Shown here: positions 52,822 to 61,499 of the stretch, one piece after another
Numbering within the stretch: the first letter of the stretch is position 1
Layout: each line of letters begins with the position of its first letter
Assembly: GCA_016744015.1 (NCBI GenBank)
Contig: JADGFD010000011.1
Coordinates: 1-64,000 of the forward strand
Direction of reading: 5' to 3'
Source of the DNA: Paracoccaceae bacterium
GTDB taxonomy: Bacteria; Pseudomonadota; Alphaproteobacteria; Rhodobacterales; Rhodobacteraceae
DNA length: 64,000 nt
Notes under the pieces: model-generated
Databases searched by the model: none
Seen by the model: only the letters and a program-made list of their open reading frames with translations
What the model was told of the DNA's origin: nothing
Translations under genes and position numbers: made by a program

Positions 52822-53813
52822 GTGAAATTGCCATCATCGGAGCCGGTGTCGCCGGTCTTTGCGTGGCGCGGGCCTTGCTAGATCGTGGTGCGCAAGTTCA
52901 GCTTATCGACCGCCATGCAGACATCGGGGCACACGCCTGTTCATGGTGGGCCGGCGGCATGCTTGCGCCATTTTGCGAAGGCGAAAGCGCCGAAGAACCG
53001 GTGGTCCGCTTGGGCTGTGAAGCTGTCGATTGGTGGGCGGCGAAAACCCAAGCGGTGCATCGGCGCGGCTCGTTTGTGGTTTCTCCGGCGCGTGACAAAT
53101 CTGACCTTGCCCGATTTGCCCGCCGAACACAGGGCCACCGCGAGGTGACGGGGCCCGAAATTGTGGCGCTTGAACCTGATCTGGGCGATCGGTTTTCCAA
53201 GGGGTTGTTCTTTGAGGATGAGGCCCATCTTGCGCCCCGCGCAGCGCTTGCCCAATTGCGCACAAGTCTTGTGGCCGATGGTACCGAATTCATTCAGGAT
53301 GACGCTGATCCAGATGTTTACGCAAAGCGCGGCCTGACCATTGATTGCCGTGGTTTCCAAGCCAAAGACCAGCTGAAAGAGCTGCGCGGCGTCAAGGGCG
53401 AAATGCTGATTTTATCCTGCCCTGATGTCGCCCTAAGCCGCCCCATTAGAATGCTGCATCCGCGTGTGCCGATTTACATTGTGCCGCGTGGTGACGGTAT
53501 TTTTATGCTCGGCGCGACGATGGTTGAGGGCCATGCTGGCAAACATATCACCGCCCGCGCGCTGCTGGAATTGCTCAGTGCCGCCTACGCGCTGAACCCT
53601 GTATTTGGCGAGGCCGAAGTGCTTGAGATCGGCGTCGACAGCCGCCCGGCCTTTTCGGACAACCTGCCGCGCATCAGGCGTGACGGAAACTTGATCCGTG
53701 TGAACGGGCTGTACCGGCATGGGTTTTTGCTGGCTCCGGCGGTGGCACGGATGGTGGCTGAATTGATTTTTGACGACATAAAACCGGAGATGATGGATGA
53801 AGATACAGCTTAA
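52818..53813 (+). CDS. thiO: Glycine oxidase ThiO
   Basis: Starts at the ATG overlapping the thiD stop (ATGA). 331 residues. FAD motif IIGAGVAGLCVARALLDRG, SWWAGGMLAPFCEGES and the C-terminal NGLYRHGFLLAPAVARMVAE of ThiO are present. It oxidises glycine to iminoglycine for thiazole formation. Confidence 0.93.
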   Translation: MSEIAIIGAGVAGLCVARALLDRGAQVQLIDRHADIGAHACSWWAGGMLAPFCEGESAEEPVVRLGCEAVDWWAAKTQAVHRRGSFVVSPARDKSDLARFARRTQGHREVTGPEIVALEPDLGDRFSKGLFFEDEAHLAPRAALAQLRTSLVADGTEFIQDDADPDVYAKRGLTIDCRGFQAKDQLKELRGVKGEMLILSCPDVALSRPIRMLHPRVPIYIVPRGDGIFMLGATMVEGHAGKHITARALLELLSAAYALNPVFGEAEVLEIGVDSRPAFSDNLPRIRRDGNLIRVNGLYRHGFLLAPAVARMVAELIFDDIKPEMMDEDTA

Positions 53814-53994
53814 TGGTGCGCCTGTTGAGGCACAGATTACGACGCTGGCCGATTTGCTTGAGGCCGAAGGTTTTGGCGGTACAAAAGTCGCAACCGCTGT
53901 GAACAGCACCTTTGTTCCGGTAGCAACGCGTGCAGATTATGCTCTGGAAGAGGGCGATAATATCGAGGTTCTTGCCCCGATGCAGGGAGGTTAG
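53797..53994 (+). CDS. thiS: Sulfur carrier protein ThiS
   Basis: 65 residues with the beta-grasp pattern and C-terminal Gly-Gly (APMQGG) that is adenylated by ThiF and thiocarboxylated. It overlaps thiO by 17 bp. Confidence 0.95.
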   Translation: MKIQLNGAPVEAQITTLADLLEAEGFGGTKVATAVNSTFVPVATRADYALEEGDNIEVLAPMQGG

Positions 53995-53997
53995 GCG

Positions 53998-54771
53998 ATG
54001 CCGGATTTTTACGGCACCACGCTGTCTAATGGCTTAATGCTCGGCACCGCTCAGTATCCCTCGCCTGCGATTTTGGCCGATGCCTTCAAGCGCAGCGCCG
54101 CCAGTGTCGCCACCGTGTCCTTGCGGCGCGAAAGCGGGCAGGATCGTGCGGGGCAGGATTTTTGGCAATTAATCCGTGATCTGGGCGTGCATATTCTGCC
54201 CAACACCGCCGGATGTCATAGCGTCAAAGAGGCCGTGACCACGGCGCATATGGCCCGTGAAGTCTTTGATACAAAATGGATCAAGCTGGAAGTTATTGGC
54301 GAAGAAGACACGCTTCAGCCCGATGTGTTTGGGCTGGTAGAGGCCGCCCGCATATTATCCGAGGATGGTTTTCAGGTGTTCCCATATACCACCGAAGATT
54401 TGGTGGTGGCGGACAGATTGTTGCAGGCGGGATGCGAGGTTCTCATGCCGTGGGGCGCGCCGATTGGCTCGGGTCTTGGGTTGAACAATCTGTTTGGATT
54501 GCGGGCCATGCGCGCCCATTTTCCGGACGTGCCTTTGGTTATTGATGCAGGTCTTGGCCTGCCATCACAAGCCGCGGCGGCAATGGAATTGGGCTTTGAC
54601 GCGGTCTTGTTAAACACCGCCGTGGCCAAGGCCGGTGACCCGGCCAGCATGGCCGATGCATTTGCGAAGGCTATTAAAGCAGGTCAATTGGCCAACGCCG
54701 CAGACCCGATGGCGCCACGCGACATGGCCGCCCCGTCAACCCCGGTGATTGGAAAGGCATTTCTGACATGA
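53998..54771 (+). CDS. thiG: Thiazole synthase ThiG
   Basis: 257 residues. The Schiff-base lysine is in [18 protein letters not shown], with GTAQYPSP near the start and [14 protein letters not shown] later. It forms thiazole phosphate from deoxyxylulose phosphate, iminoglycine and ThiS thiocarboxylate. 3 bp after thiS. Confidence 0.96.
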   Translation: MPDFYGTTLSNGLMLGTAQYPSPAILADAFKRSAASVATVSLRRESGQDRAGQDFWQLIRDLGVHILPNTAGCHSVKEAVTTAHMAREVFDTKWIKLEVIGEEDTLQPDVFGLVEAARILSEDGFQVFPYTTEDLVVADRLLQAGCEVLMPWGAPIGSGLGLNNLFGLRAMRAHFPDVPLVIDAGLGLPSQAAAAMELGFDAVLLNTAVAKAGDPASMADAFAKAIKAGQLANAADPMAPRDMAAPSTPVIGKAFLT

Positions 54772-55364
54772 TATTGGATCGATTTTACCCAATTTTTGAG
54801 AACGCTGATTGGATTGAGCGGCTTGTTCCGCTTGGGGTCAAACTGGTGCAATTGCGAATGAAAGACACCCCCGTGGAGGTGGTTCGTGAACATATACGCC
54901 GCGCGAAAGCGGTCTGTGGCCGCTGTGATTGTACGCTGATTATTAACGACTATTGGCCGCTGGCGATTGAGGAAGGGTGTGACTACATCCACCTTGGTCA
55001 AGAGGATTTGGAAGGGGCTGATATTGCGGCGATTCGCGCGGCCAAACTGCGCCTTGGGGTCAGCACCCATGACAAGGCCGAGCTGCGCCGCGCGATGGCA
55101 CTGGCCCCTGATTATATCGCGCTTGGACCGATTTATCCGACAATCCTGAAAAAAATGAAATGGCATGAACAGGGCATCTCCAAGCTGACCATTTGGCGGG
55201 ATTTGATCGGTGACACGCCTCTGATCGCCATTGGCGGCATGTCGATTGATCGCGCCCCGGGCGCCTTTGAGGCGGGGGCCGATGTGGTGGCTGCGGTCAC
55301 AGATATCACCTTGAATGACAGCCCAGAAAACCGTGTTCACGCATGGCTGGCGGCGACCCGATGA
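54768..55364 (+). CDS. thiE: Thiamine-phosphate synthase ThiE
   Basis: 198 residues overlapping thiG by 4 bp. [11 protein letters not shown] and [20 protein letters not shown] bind diphosphate and Mg, with [11 protein letters not shown] and [20 protein letters not shown] further on. It joins HMP-PP and thiazole-P. The thiazole-P specificity may differ from classic ThiE because the protein is short and its loop departs from the usual QLRxK form (QLRMK). Confidence 0.9.
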   Translation: MILDRFYPIFENADWIERLVPLGVKLVQLRMKDTPVEVVREHIRRAKAVCGRCDCTLIINDYWPLAIEEGCDYIHLGQEDLEGADIAAIRAAKLRLGVSTHDKAELRRAMALAPDYIALGPIYPTILKKMKWHEQGISKLTIWRDLIGDTPLIAIGGMSIDRAPGAFEAGADVVAAVTDITLNDSPENRVHAWLAATR

Positions 55365-56356
55365 CAAGATATGCGCGCCAAACATGCCTGCCCGAAATCG
55401 GTGATGCGGGCCAAGCGATGATCCGCGCAGCACACGTGTTGGTGGTCGGTGTTGGCGGGCTTGGCGCGCCGGTGTTGCAATATCTGGCTGGGGCTGGTGT
55501 GGGTCGGTTGACGCTGGTGGATGGCGACCGCGTGGCGCTGTCAAACCTGCATCGCCAAACCCTGTTTTGTGAGGCAGATATCGGCAGACCCAAGGCTGCG
55601 GCAGCGGCTGTGACGCTATCCGCATTGAACCGCGATTGCACGATCGACATCTATAATGCCCCGCTTGACCCTGCAAATGCGCCGGCGTTGGTCAGCCAAA
55701 GCAATCTTGTGCTGGATTGTGCTGACAGTTTTGCCACCAGTTACACGCTGTCCGATACCTGTAGCGCGGCGGGTGTGCCGTTGATCAGCGCCTCGGTTTT
55801 GGGGTTTTCGGGCTATGTTGGCGGGTTTTGCGGCACGGCCCCAACGCTGCGGGCGGTGTTTCCCGACCTGCCAGATCGCGCGGCAAGCTGTGCGTCGGCG
55901 GGGGTCGTGGGGCCTGTGGTCGGCATGATCGGGGCGGCGCAGGCCCAAATGGCTTTGGGCTGTTTGATCGGCCAAAGCCCGTCAGCACTGGGCCAGTTGC
56001 TCAGCTTTGACATGCAGAGCTTTCGCACAACGGGCTTCCGGTTTGATGCCGCACCGGACCCGACGCCGGATCTGACCTTCATTGCGACCACACATATCAC
56101 CACGTCTGATTTTGTCGTGGAGTTGCGCGATGCAAACGAAACCTCGGTGCCGATCACCGCGACAGCACTCCGGTTGAGCCTCGCAGAATTCACAACCCAA
56201 CAGCTCTCGCCAGCCCCCCGCCAGCGCGCCGTATTTGCCTGCCGTACAGGGCTGCGCGCTTGGCAGGCAGCCACACATCTCAGGTCATACTGGGGTGGAG
56301 AAATTACTTTAATTGCAACGGGCGACACACCCCCTAACGAAAGCCAAACAACTTGA
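55361..56356 (+). CDS. thiF: ThiS adenylyltransferase ThiF with rhodanese-like tail
   Basis: ATG 55361 overlaps the thiE stop. 331 residues. ATP site VLVVGVGGLGAPVLQYLAGA, LVDGDRVALSNLHRQTLF and the Cys-rich ASCASAGVVGPVVGMIGA are typical of ThiF/MoeB. The C-terminal 80 residues contain VFACRTGLRAWQAATHLRSY, like a rhodanese active loop (C-x4-R), so the protein may both adenylate ThiS and hold sulfur. Confidence 0.92.
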   Translation: MTRYARQTCLPEIGDAGQAMIRAAHVLVVGVGGLGAPVLQYLAGAGVGRLTLVDGDRVALSNLHRQTLFCEADIGRPKAAAAAVTLSALNRDCTIDIYNAPLDPANAPALVSQSNLVLDCADSFATSYTLSDTCSAAGVPLISASVLGFSGYVGGFCGTAPTLRAVFPDLPDRAASCASAGVVGPVVGMIGAAQAQMALGCLIGQSPSALGQLLSFDMQSFRTTGFRFDAAPDPTPDLTFIATTHITTSDFVVELRDANETSVPITATALRLSLAEFTTQQLSPAPRQRAVFACRTGLRAWQAATHLRSYWGGEITLIATGDTPPNESQTT

Positions 56357-57291
56357 AACTTATTACGTTAACTACCGCAATTTCCCTTGCAGCCGCTCCG
56401 CTTATGGCGGCTGACAAAATGACCGTGCTGCTGGACTGGTTTATTAACCCCGACCACGGCCCTATCATTGTCGCGCAGGAAATGGGCTATTTTGCCGAGC
56501 AGGATCTAGAGGTCGAGATTGTTGCTCCCGCAGACCCGTCTGCCCCGCCTAAACTGGTGGCGGCGGGTCACGCTGATCTTGCGATCTCGTATCAACCGCA
56601 GCTTCACTTGCAAATCCACGAAGGGTTACCGCTGAAACGCGTGGGGACATTGGTGGCAACACCGCTGAACTGCCTGTTGGTTTTGGCTGATGGCCCAATC
56701 GAAACCCCCGCAGATTTGGCTGGTAAAAAGGTCGGATTCTCGGTTGGCGGTGTGGAAGAAGCTGTACTTGGCTCAATCCTGCGCCATCACGGCCTGTCAT
56801 TGGATGATGTTGAAATGGTCAACGTAAACTGGTCGTTGTCACCGTCATTGATGTCTGGTCAGGTGGATGCTGTTATCGGCGCGTACCGGAATTTTGAGCT
56901 GAACCAGATGGTAATCGAAGGTGTTGAGGGCAAATGCTTTTTTGTTGAGGAAGAAGGCCTGCCCTCCTATGACGAGCTGATCTATGTCGCCAATTCCGAG
57001 ACGATGGACAAAGAAATGATCGCCCGCTTGCTGGCCGCAACCGAGAAAGCCACGCAGTACATCGTGAACCACCCCGAAGACAGTTGGGAGGTTTTCTCAA
57101 GCACCTCTGCTGAGCTGCAAGACGAGCTGAACGCCATGGCGTGGGCCGATACCGTGCCACGCTTTGCCCTACGCCCAACCGCGATGGATGTAGGCCGTTA
57201 TACGGCCTTTGAAGCGTTCTTGTTTGAGGCAGGCCTGATCCCAAGTCAGAACCCTGTGTCAAAAATCACTATCGACGTGACGGCAAACTGA
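56353..57291 (+). CDS. thiY: Pyrimidine-precursor periplasmic binding protein ThiY
   Basis: The start is TTG 56353, overlapping the thiF TGA. 312 residues with a signal peptide (LITLTTAISLAAAPLMAA). The THI5/NMT1-like fold shows in VLLDWFINPDHGPIIVAQEM and GHADLAISYQPQL. It delivers formylaminopyrimidine-type thiamine fragments to ThiXZ. Confidence 0.93.
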   Translation: MKLITLTTAISLAAAPLMAADKMTVLLDWFINPDHGPIIVAQEMGYFAEQDLEVEIVAPADPSAPPKLVAAGHADLAISYQPQLHLQIHEGLPLKRVGTLVATPLNCLLVLADGPIETPADLAGKKVGFSVGGVEEAVLGSILRHHGLSLDDVEMVNVNWSLSPSLMSGQVDAVIGAYRNFELNQMVIEGVEGKCFFVEEEGLPSYDELIYVANSETMDKEMIARLLAATEKATQYIVNHPEDSWEVFSSTSAELQDELNAMAWADTVPRFALRPTAMDVGRYTAFEAFLFEAGLIPSQNPVSKITIDVTAN

Positions 57292-57971
57292 TGGGCCCCG
57301 ATTATGGAAAAACCTTCGCGCTTTGGCGTGAAGGGGCTGCGGGCCACTGGCGTGATTATACCCGCCATGCCTTTGTTGAAGGCTTGCAGGATGGCTCATT
57401 GCCCCGCGCCGCATTCTTGCGTTATTTGATCCAAGACTATGTGTTTCTGGTCCACTTTTCGCGGGCTTGGTCACTCGCGCTGGTCAAATCCGAAACGCTT
57501 GAGGAAATGCGGGTTTGCGCTGGCACCGTTAATGCCCTTGTCAACTACGAGATGTCGCTGCATGTCGAAACCTGTGCGGCAGAGGGCATTGACGAGGCAA
57601 CGCTGTTTGGGGCAGCCGAAGCCGTCGAAAACCTCGCCTATACGCGCTATGTGATAGACGCAGGCATGCAGGGTGATTTTCTGGACATGATGGCGGCATT
57701 GACGCCATGTGTCATGGGATACGGCGAAATTGGGTTGCTGCTGGCGGACAGTAAAGCCGAGGATACGCCCTACACAGAATGGATCGCCACATATGCCGAC
57801 CCGGAATTTCAGGAAGTGTGTGCCACCGCTGGCGCCATGATCGACAATGCCGTCGCGCGGCGAGTTGGTGATTTATCCACCTCACCGCGCGCTTTAGTTT
57901 TGCAAAACCGCTTTACCACGGCCACCAAACTTGAGGTTGGGTTTTGGCAGATGGGTCTGAACCGCAAATGA
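57291..57971 (+). CDS. tenA: Aminopyrimidine aminohydrolase TenA
   Basis: 226 residues; its ATG shares a base with the thiY stop. FVEGLQDGSLPRAAFLRYLI and QDYVFL are family blocks, and the catalytic Cys is in ALTPCVMGYGEIG. It releases HMP from the imported aminopyrimidine so that ThiD can use it. Confidence 0.95.
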   Translation: MGPDYGKTFALWREGAAGHWRDYTRHAFVEGLQDGSLPRAAFLRYLIQDYVFLVHFSRAWSLALVKSETLEEMRVCAGTVNALVNYEMSLHVETCAAEGIDEATLFGAAEAVENLAYTRYVIDAGMQGDFLDMMAALTPCVMGYGEIGLLLADSKAEDTPYTEWIATYADPEFQEVCATAGAMIDNAVARRVGDLSTSPRALVLQNRFTTATKLEVGFWQMGLNRK

Positions 57972-58693
57972 GCGCATCACCGGGGATTTCACTGCAAGGC
58001 CAGCACCGCATCGATGGGCGTGTTCTGTTTGATGTGGACCTGCATCTTCCCGGTGGCCAATGGACCTGCCTGCTGGGGCGCTCCGGCGTCGGGAAATCAA
58101 CCATTCTTCGGCTGATCCTTGGGCTTGAAACCGGCGGAGATTTTACCGGCACGTTTACCGCAACCGATAACATGCCGCTGACGGGCCGCATCAGCTATAT
58201 GGCCCAATCCGATTTGCTGCTTCCGTGGCTGTCGGTGCTGGAAAATGTCTGCGTTGGGGCGCGTTTGCGTGGTGAAAACCCGAACACAGGTTTGGCTAAG
58301 GATCTGCTCGATCGTGTGGGATTGTCCGCACATGTGGACCAAAAACCAAACACGCTTTCCGGGGGGATGCGCCAACGGGCAGCTTTGGCGCGCACCTTGT
58401 TTGAGGATCACTCCGTTGTGTTTCTGGACGAGCCGTTCTCGTCACTAGATGCAGGCACCCGCGCCGATATGCAGGAACTCGCCACCGAGGTTTTGAAGGA
58501 TCGCACCGTTTTGCTGGTCACCCACGACCCCGCCGAAGCGGCGCGTCTTGCGCATCAGATCACCGTAATGTCAGCGCAGGGGACCCAAAACTGGCCCGCT
58601 CCACCAACCCCGGCTCTGCGCGAAATCAACGCGCCACAAACCCTCGCCTGTCAGGCCAAACTTCTTGATTATTTAAGGGGCATTGCAGCATGA
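57968..58693 (+). CDS. thiZ: Thiamine-precursor ABC importer ATPase ThiZ
   Basis: ATG 57968 overlaps the tenA stop by 4 bp. 241 residues with Walker A LLGRSGVGKSTILRL, Q-loop MAQSDLLLPWL, signature LSGGMRQR and Walker B SVVFLDEPFSSLDAGTR, as in taurine/nitrate-type importers. Confidence 0.93.
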   Translation: MSASPGISLQGQHRIDGRVLFDVDLHLPGGQWTCLLGRSGVGKSTILRLILGLETGGDFTGTFTATDNMPLTGRISYMAQSDLLLPWLSVLENVCVGARLRGENPNTGLAKDLLDRVGLSAHVDQKPNTLSGGMRQRAALARTLFEDHSVVFLDEPFSSLDAGTRADMQELATEVLKDRTVLLVTHDPAEAARLAHQITVMSAQGTQNWPAPPTPALREINAPQTLACQAKLLDYLRGIAA

Positions 58694-59439
58694 GATTTCG
58701 GGATATACTGCTCGCACTGCTGGTCGGGATTGGATTATGGCAGCTCATTGTGGTCATCACCGAGGCCCCGCCTTACATTCTGCCCTCACCTTGGCGGGTG
58801 GCGCAGGCCGCTTATAAAAACCGCGTGATTATCGCCGAAAATGCCTGGGTCACCATAATTGAGGTCATGCTTGGCCTGCTGATTGGAACCCTTTTGGGGA
58901 TCGGAACCGCAATCCAGCTGGCGCTTTCCAAGACCGCCGAGCGGTTGCTGCTACCCATTCTGGTTTTCACCCAAGCGGTGCCGGTTTTTGCCCTTGCCCC
59001 GTTGCTGACCCTTTGGTTCGGCTACGGCATGGGCTCAAAAATCGTGATGGCGGTGCTGATCATCTATTTTCCGGTGACGTCCGCGTTTCATGACGGGTTG
59101 ATGCGGATTGACCATGGATATCGCGACCTTTCGCTCTCGATGGGCGCCTCAAAACTGAGCTTTATGCGCCACATTCAAATTCCCAATGCGCTGCCCAGTC
59201 TTGGCACTGGCCTGCGGTTGGCCGCAGTTTATGCGCCAATCGGGGCGGTAATTGGCGAATGGGTCGGGGCCTCGAAAGGGCTTGGATACCTGATGTTGCT
59301 GGCCAATGGGCGCGCCAAAATTGACCTGATGTTCGCCAGCCTGATCGTGCTCGCCTGCCTCACGGTGATCCTACACATCGCAGTTGGCATGCTGGCCACG
59401 CGGCTTACCCGTTTTGCCCAAGGAAATTCCCTCAAATAG
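58690..59439 (+). CDS. thiX: Thiamine-precursor ABC importer permease ThiX
   Basis: 249 residues with five to six hydrophobic segments. The EAA-type loop SMGASKLSFMRHIQIPNALP and the N-terminal PPYILPSPWRVAQAAYKNR are present. It overlaps thiZ by 4 bp. Last gene of the operon; no terminator hairpin is evident before the IS6 remnant. Confidence 0.93.
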   Translation: MRFRDILLALLVGIGLWQLIVVITEAPPYILPSPWRVAQAAYKNRVIIAENAWVTIIEVMLGLLIGTLLGIGTAIQLALSKTAERLLLPILVFTQAVPVFALAPLLTLWFGYGMGSKIVMAVLIIYFPVTSAFHDGLMRIDHGYRDLSLSMGASKLSFMRHIQIPNALPSLGTGLRLAAVYAPIGAVIGEWVGASKGLGYLMLLANGRAKIDLMFASLIVLACLTVILHIAVGMLATRLTRFAQGNSLK

Positions 59440-59505
59440 AAATTACTGATATGTGCGCTACCGACACCCTACAGCAGTCTGTCCAACGTGATTAGGACTT
59501 AGCCA

Positions 59506-59874
59506 GGCTTTGTCGCAAACTATTGCTATGCTTAAGAACATCCATTGGATTGGACACGGTTATCCAGCGCGAACCCAGAGCCCTGACACTTTAGCTTTTT
59601 TCCTGATCATCTGCGCGACTTCTGCGATCGACGGCGCGGTATAGATATGTCCAAATACCACGAATTTTGATGTAAGTGTCATCCATTCGCCAGGATACGG
59701 CTGTCGGACGTTTCCGCCTCAAGAGCGATTATGGGAAGTGCTTAACAACCCAACGGTTCAGTGTTGCAGGGTCCACCGCAACGCCACGCTCGGCCAATAT
59801 TTCCTCCAGATCCCGCAACATGAGCATAGATGCTCTTCCTGACAATTATATCAATAATTTGCGACAGAACCCAA
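59506..59874 (-). mobile_element. IS6-family remnant, second subtype
   Basis: Inverted ends GGCTTTGTCGCAAACTATTG (59506) and CAATAATTTGCGACAGAACC (to 59873). The minus strand reads LRDLEEILAERGVAVDPATL, NRWVV, stop, then KRPTAVSWRMDDTYIKIRGI and WTYLYRAVDRRS, and is then lost. This IS6 differs from those at 31648 and 37599. Internally deleted and inactive. Confidence 0.8.
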
Positions 59875-59980
59875 TGCGGCCACAAAGCTTGCCCGTCCCG
59901 CCGATATCCGCGAAAAACTGCAAATCCTGCCTTTGGCGTTTCAGCTCATAGCCGCCGGGCATTTTTAGGGTCGAGGGCCG

Positions 59981-61348
59981 CTACATGGCTGCCAAAAGTG
60001 CTTTTACGCGGGCAAGTTGCCGTTGAACCAGCGCAGGGTCGCCGCGAGATTCGATATTGAGCCGCACCAGCGGTTCGGTGCCGGAGGGACGCATATTCAT
60101 GCGCCACTCTCCAAAATCGAGGCTAAGGCCGTCAGCGTGAGAAATTTCAATTGCCCCGGCACTCAGCGCGGCTTCAAGCTGCTTTAGCGCCGCGCCCGGA
60201 TCGTCGATAGCAAAGTTTTGCTCGCCCGAGGTCGGGAACCGCGCTTGACGATCCGCCACCAGTGCACGCAGGCCTTTCCCGCTTGTGGAAACCAGCTCGG
60301 CCATGAGCAACCACGGGATCATACCGCTATCACAGCGCATAAAATCGGTGAAGTAATGATGTGCACTCATTTCACCGCCATAAATCGCACCGCTTTCGCG
60401 CATCAGCGCCTTGATAAACGAATGCCCAACGCGCGATTGCAGCGCCGTGCCACCGGCTTGCTCAACCAGCTCTCGGGTATCCCAAATCAAGCGCGGGTCA
60501 TGGATGATGGTGGCACCGGGATGGGCGCTCAGCGCTTGGCGGGCCAAGAGGCCTACGATGTAATAACCATCAATAAACTGTCCATTTTCATCAAAGAAAA
60601 AACAGCGGTCAAAATCGCCATCCCATGCCACACCAAAATCAGCCCCCTGCGCCCGCACAGCCTTGGCGGTGCGAGGCTGGTTTTCAGGCAATAGCGGATT
60701 GGGGATACCATTGGGAAAGCTTGGATCAGGCCTGTGATCCATCTCAACAAATTCCAGCGGCGCGCCAGCCACCAATAGCTGGGCTTTGATCTCATCAAAG
60801 GTTGGCCCCGCCGTTCCATTGCCCGCATTCACCAGAATTTTCAGCGGTTTCAACTTGGCAATATCAATGAAGGATATGATTTTGGTGGCGTAGGCCTCGC
60901 GCGGGTTAACCTGCATCACCACCCCCGCAACCGTGGCTTTCTCAAAGCCCCCCGCCTCGGCCCTTATCCGTAGGGCTTCCATCTCCGTCAGCGGGTCGAG
61001 CGGGCGCGAGCCGGGGCCAACGATCTTCATACCGTTATAATCTATCGGGTTATGCGAGGCCGTGACTTCGATGCCAAGATCAGCCGCCAAATGGGTGGTG
61101 GCAAAATAAACCTCCTCGGTGCCGCACATGCCAAGATCTTGCACATTCACGCCGTGATCCACAAATCCGGCGATCAAGGCCGCCTTGAGGGCTTCGCTGC
61201 TTGGCCGGCTATCAGCCCCCAAAACAACGGTTTTGGGCTTGCGAATATCGGCAATGGCGGCGGCTATGGCGTAGGCAATGTCTTCATTTAGCTCCACCCC
61301 CAACTTGCCGCGAATATCATATGATTTAAAGCAGGTCAGCGTGCCCAT
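59981..61348 (-). CDS. Phosphomannomutase/phosphoglucomutase
   Basis: 455 residues from ATG 61348 behind GGAAAGG. FKSYDIRGKLG, catalytic Ser in VTASHNPIDYNGMK, Mg loop WDGDFDRCFFFD, sugar loop GGEMSAHHYF and phosphate loop MRPSGTEPLVR are all intact. It interconverts hexose 1- and 6-phosphates for GDP-mannose or UDP-glucose based polysaccharides. It stands alone, divergent from the 61500 gene. Confidence 0.95.
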   Translation of the reverse strand: MGTLTCFKSYDIRGKLGVELNEDIAYAIAAAIADIRKPKTVVLGADSRPSSEALKAALIAGFVDHGVNVQDLGMCGTEEVYFATTHLAADLGIEVTASHNPIDYNGMKIVGPGSRPLDPLTEMEALRIRAEAGGFEKATVAGVVMQVNPREAYATKIISFIDIAKLKPLKILVNAGNGTAGPTFDEIKAQLLVAGAPLEFVEMDHRPDPSFPNGIPNPLLPENQPRTAKAVRAQGADFGVAWDGDFDRCFFFDENGQFIDGYYIVGLLARQALSAHPGATIIHDPRLIWDTRELVEQAGGTALQSRVGHSFIKALMRESGAIYGGEMSAHHYFTDFMRCDSGMIPWLLMAELVSTSGKGLRALVADRQARFPTSGEQNFAIDDPGAALKQLEAALSAGAIEISHADGLSLDFGEWRMNMRPSGTEPLVRLNIESRGDPALVQRQLARVKALLAAM

Positions 61349-61499
61349 GAATGGCCTTTCCGTAAAAACTTACGTTTGCAATAGCGGCATTCTCTTGCCG
61401 ACGCAATTTCCAAGCGCCCAAAAACCTTGATTTGTAGCGCCGATTCTCTAATAATCAGAGCATTCAAACCAATTATTTTCCTTATTTGTTGATATTAAA

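Noticed and set aside
54684-55676. 330-codon minus-strand frame
   Set aside because: Opposite thiG, thiE and thiF, all of which have clear motifs and overlap-coupled starts.
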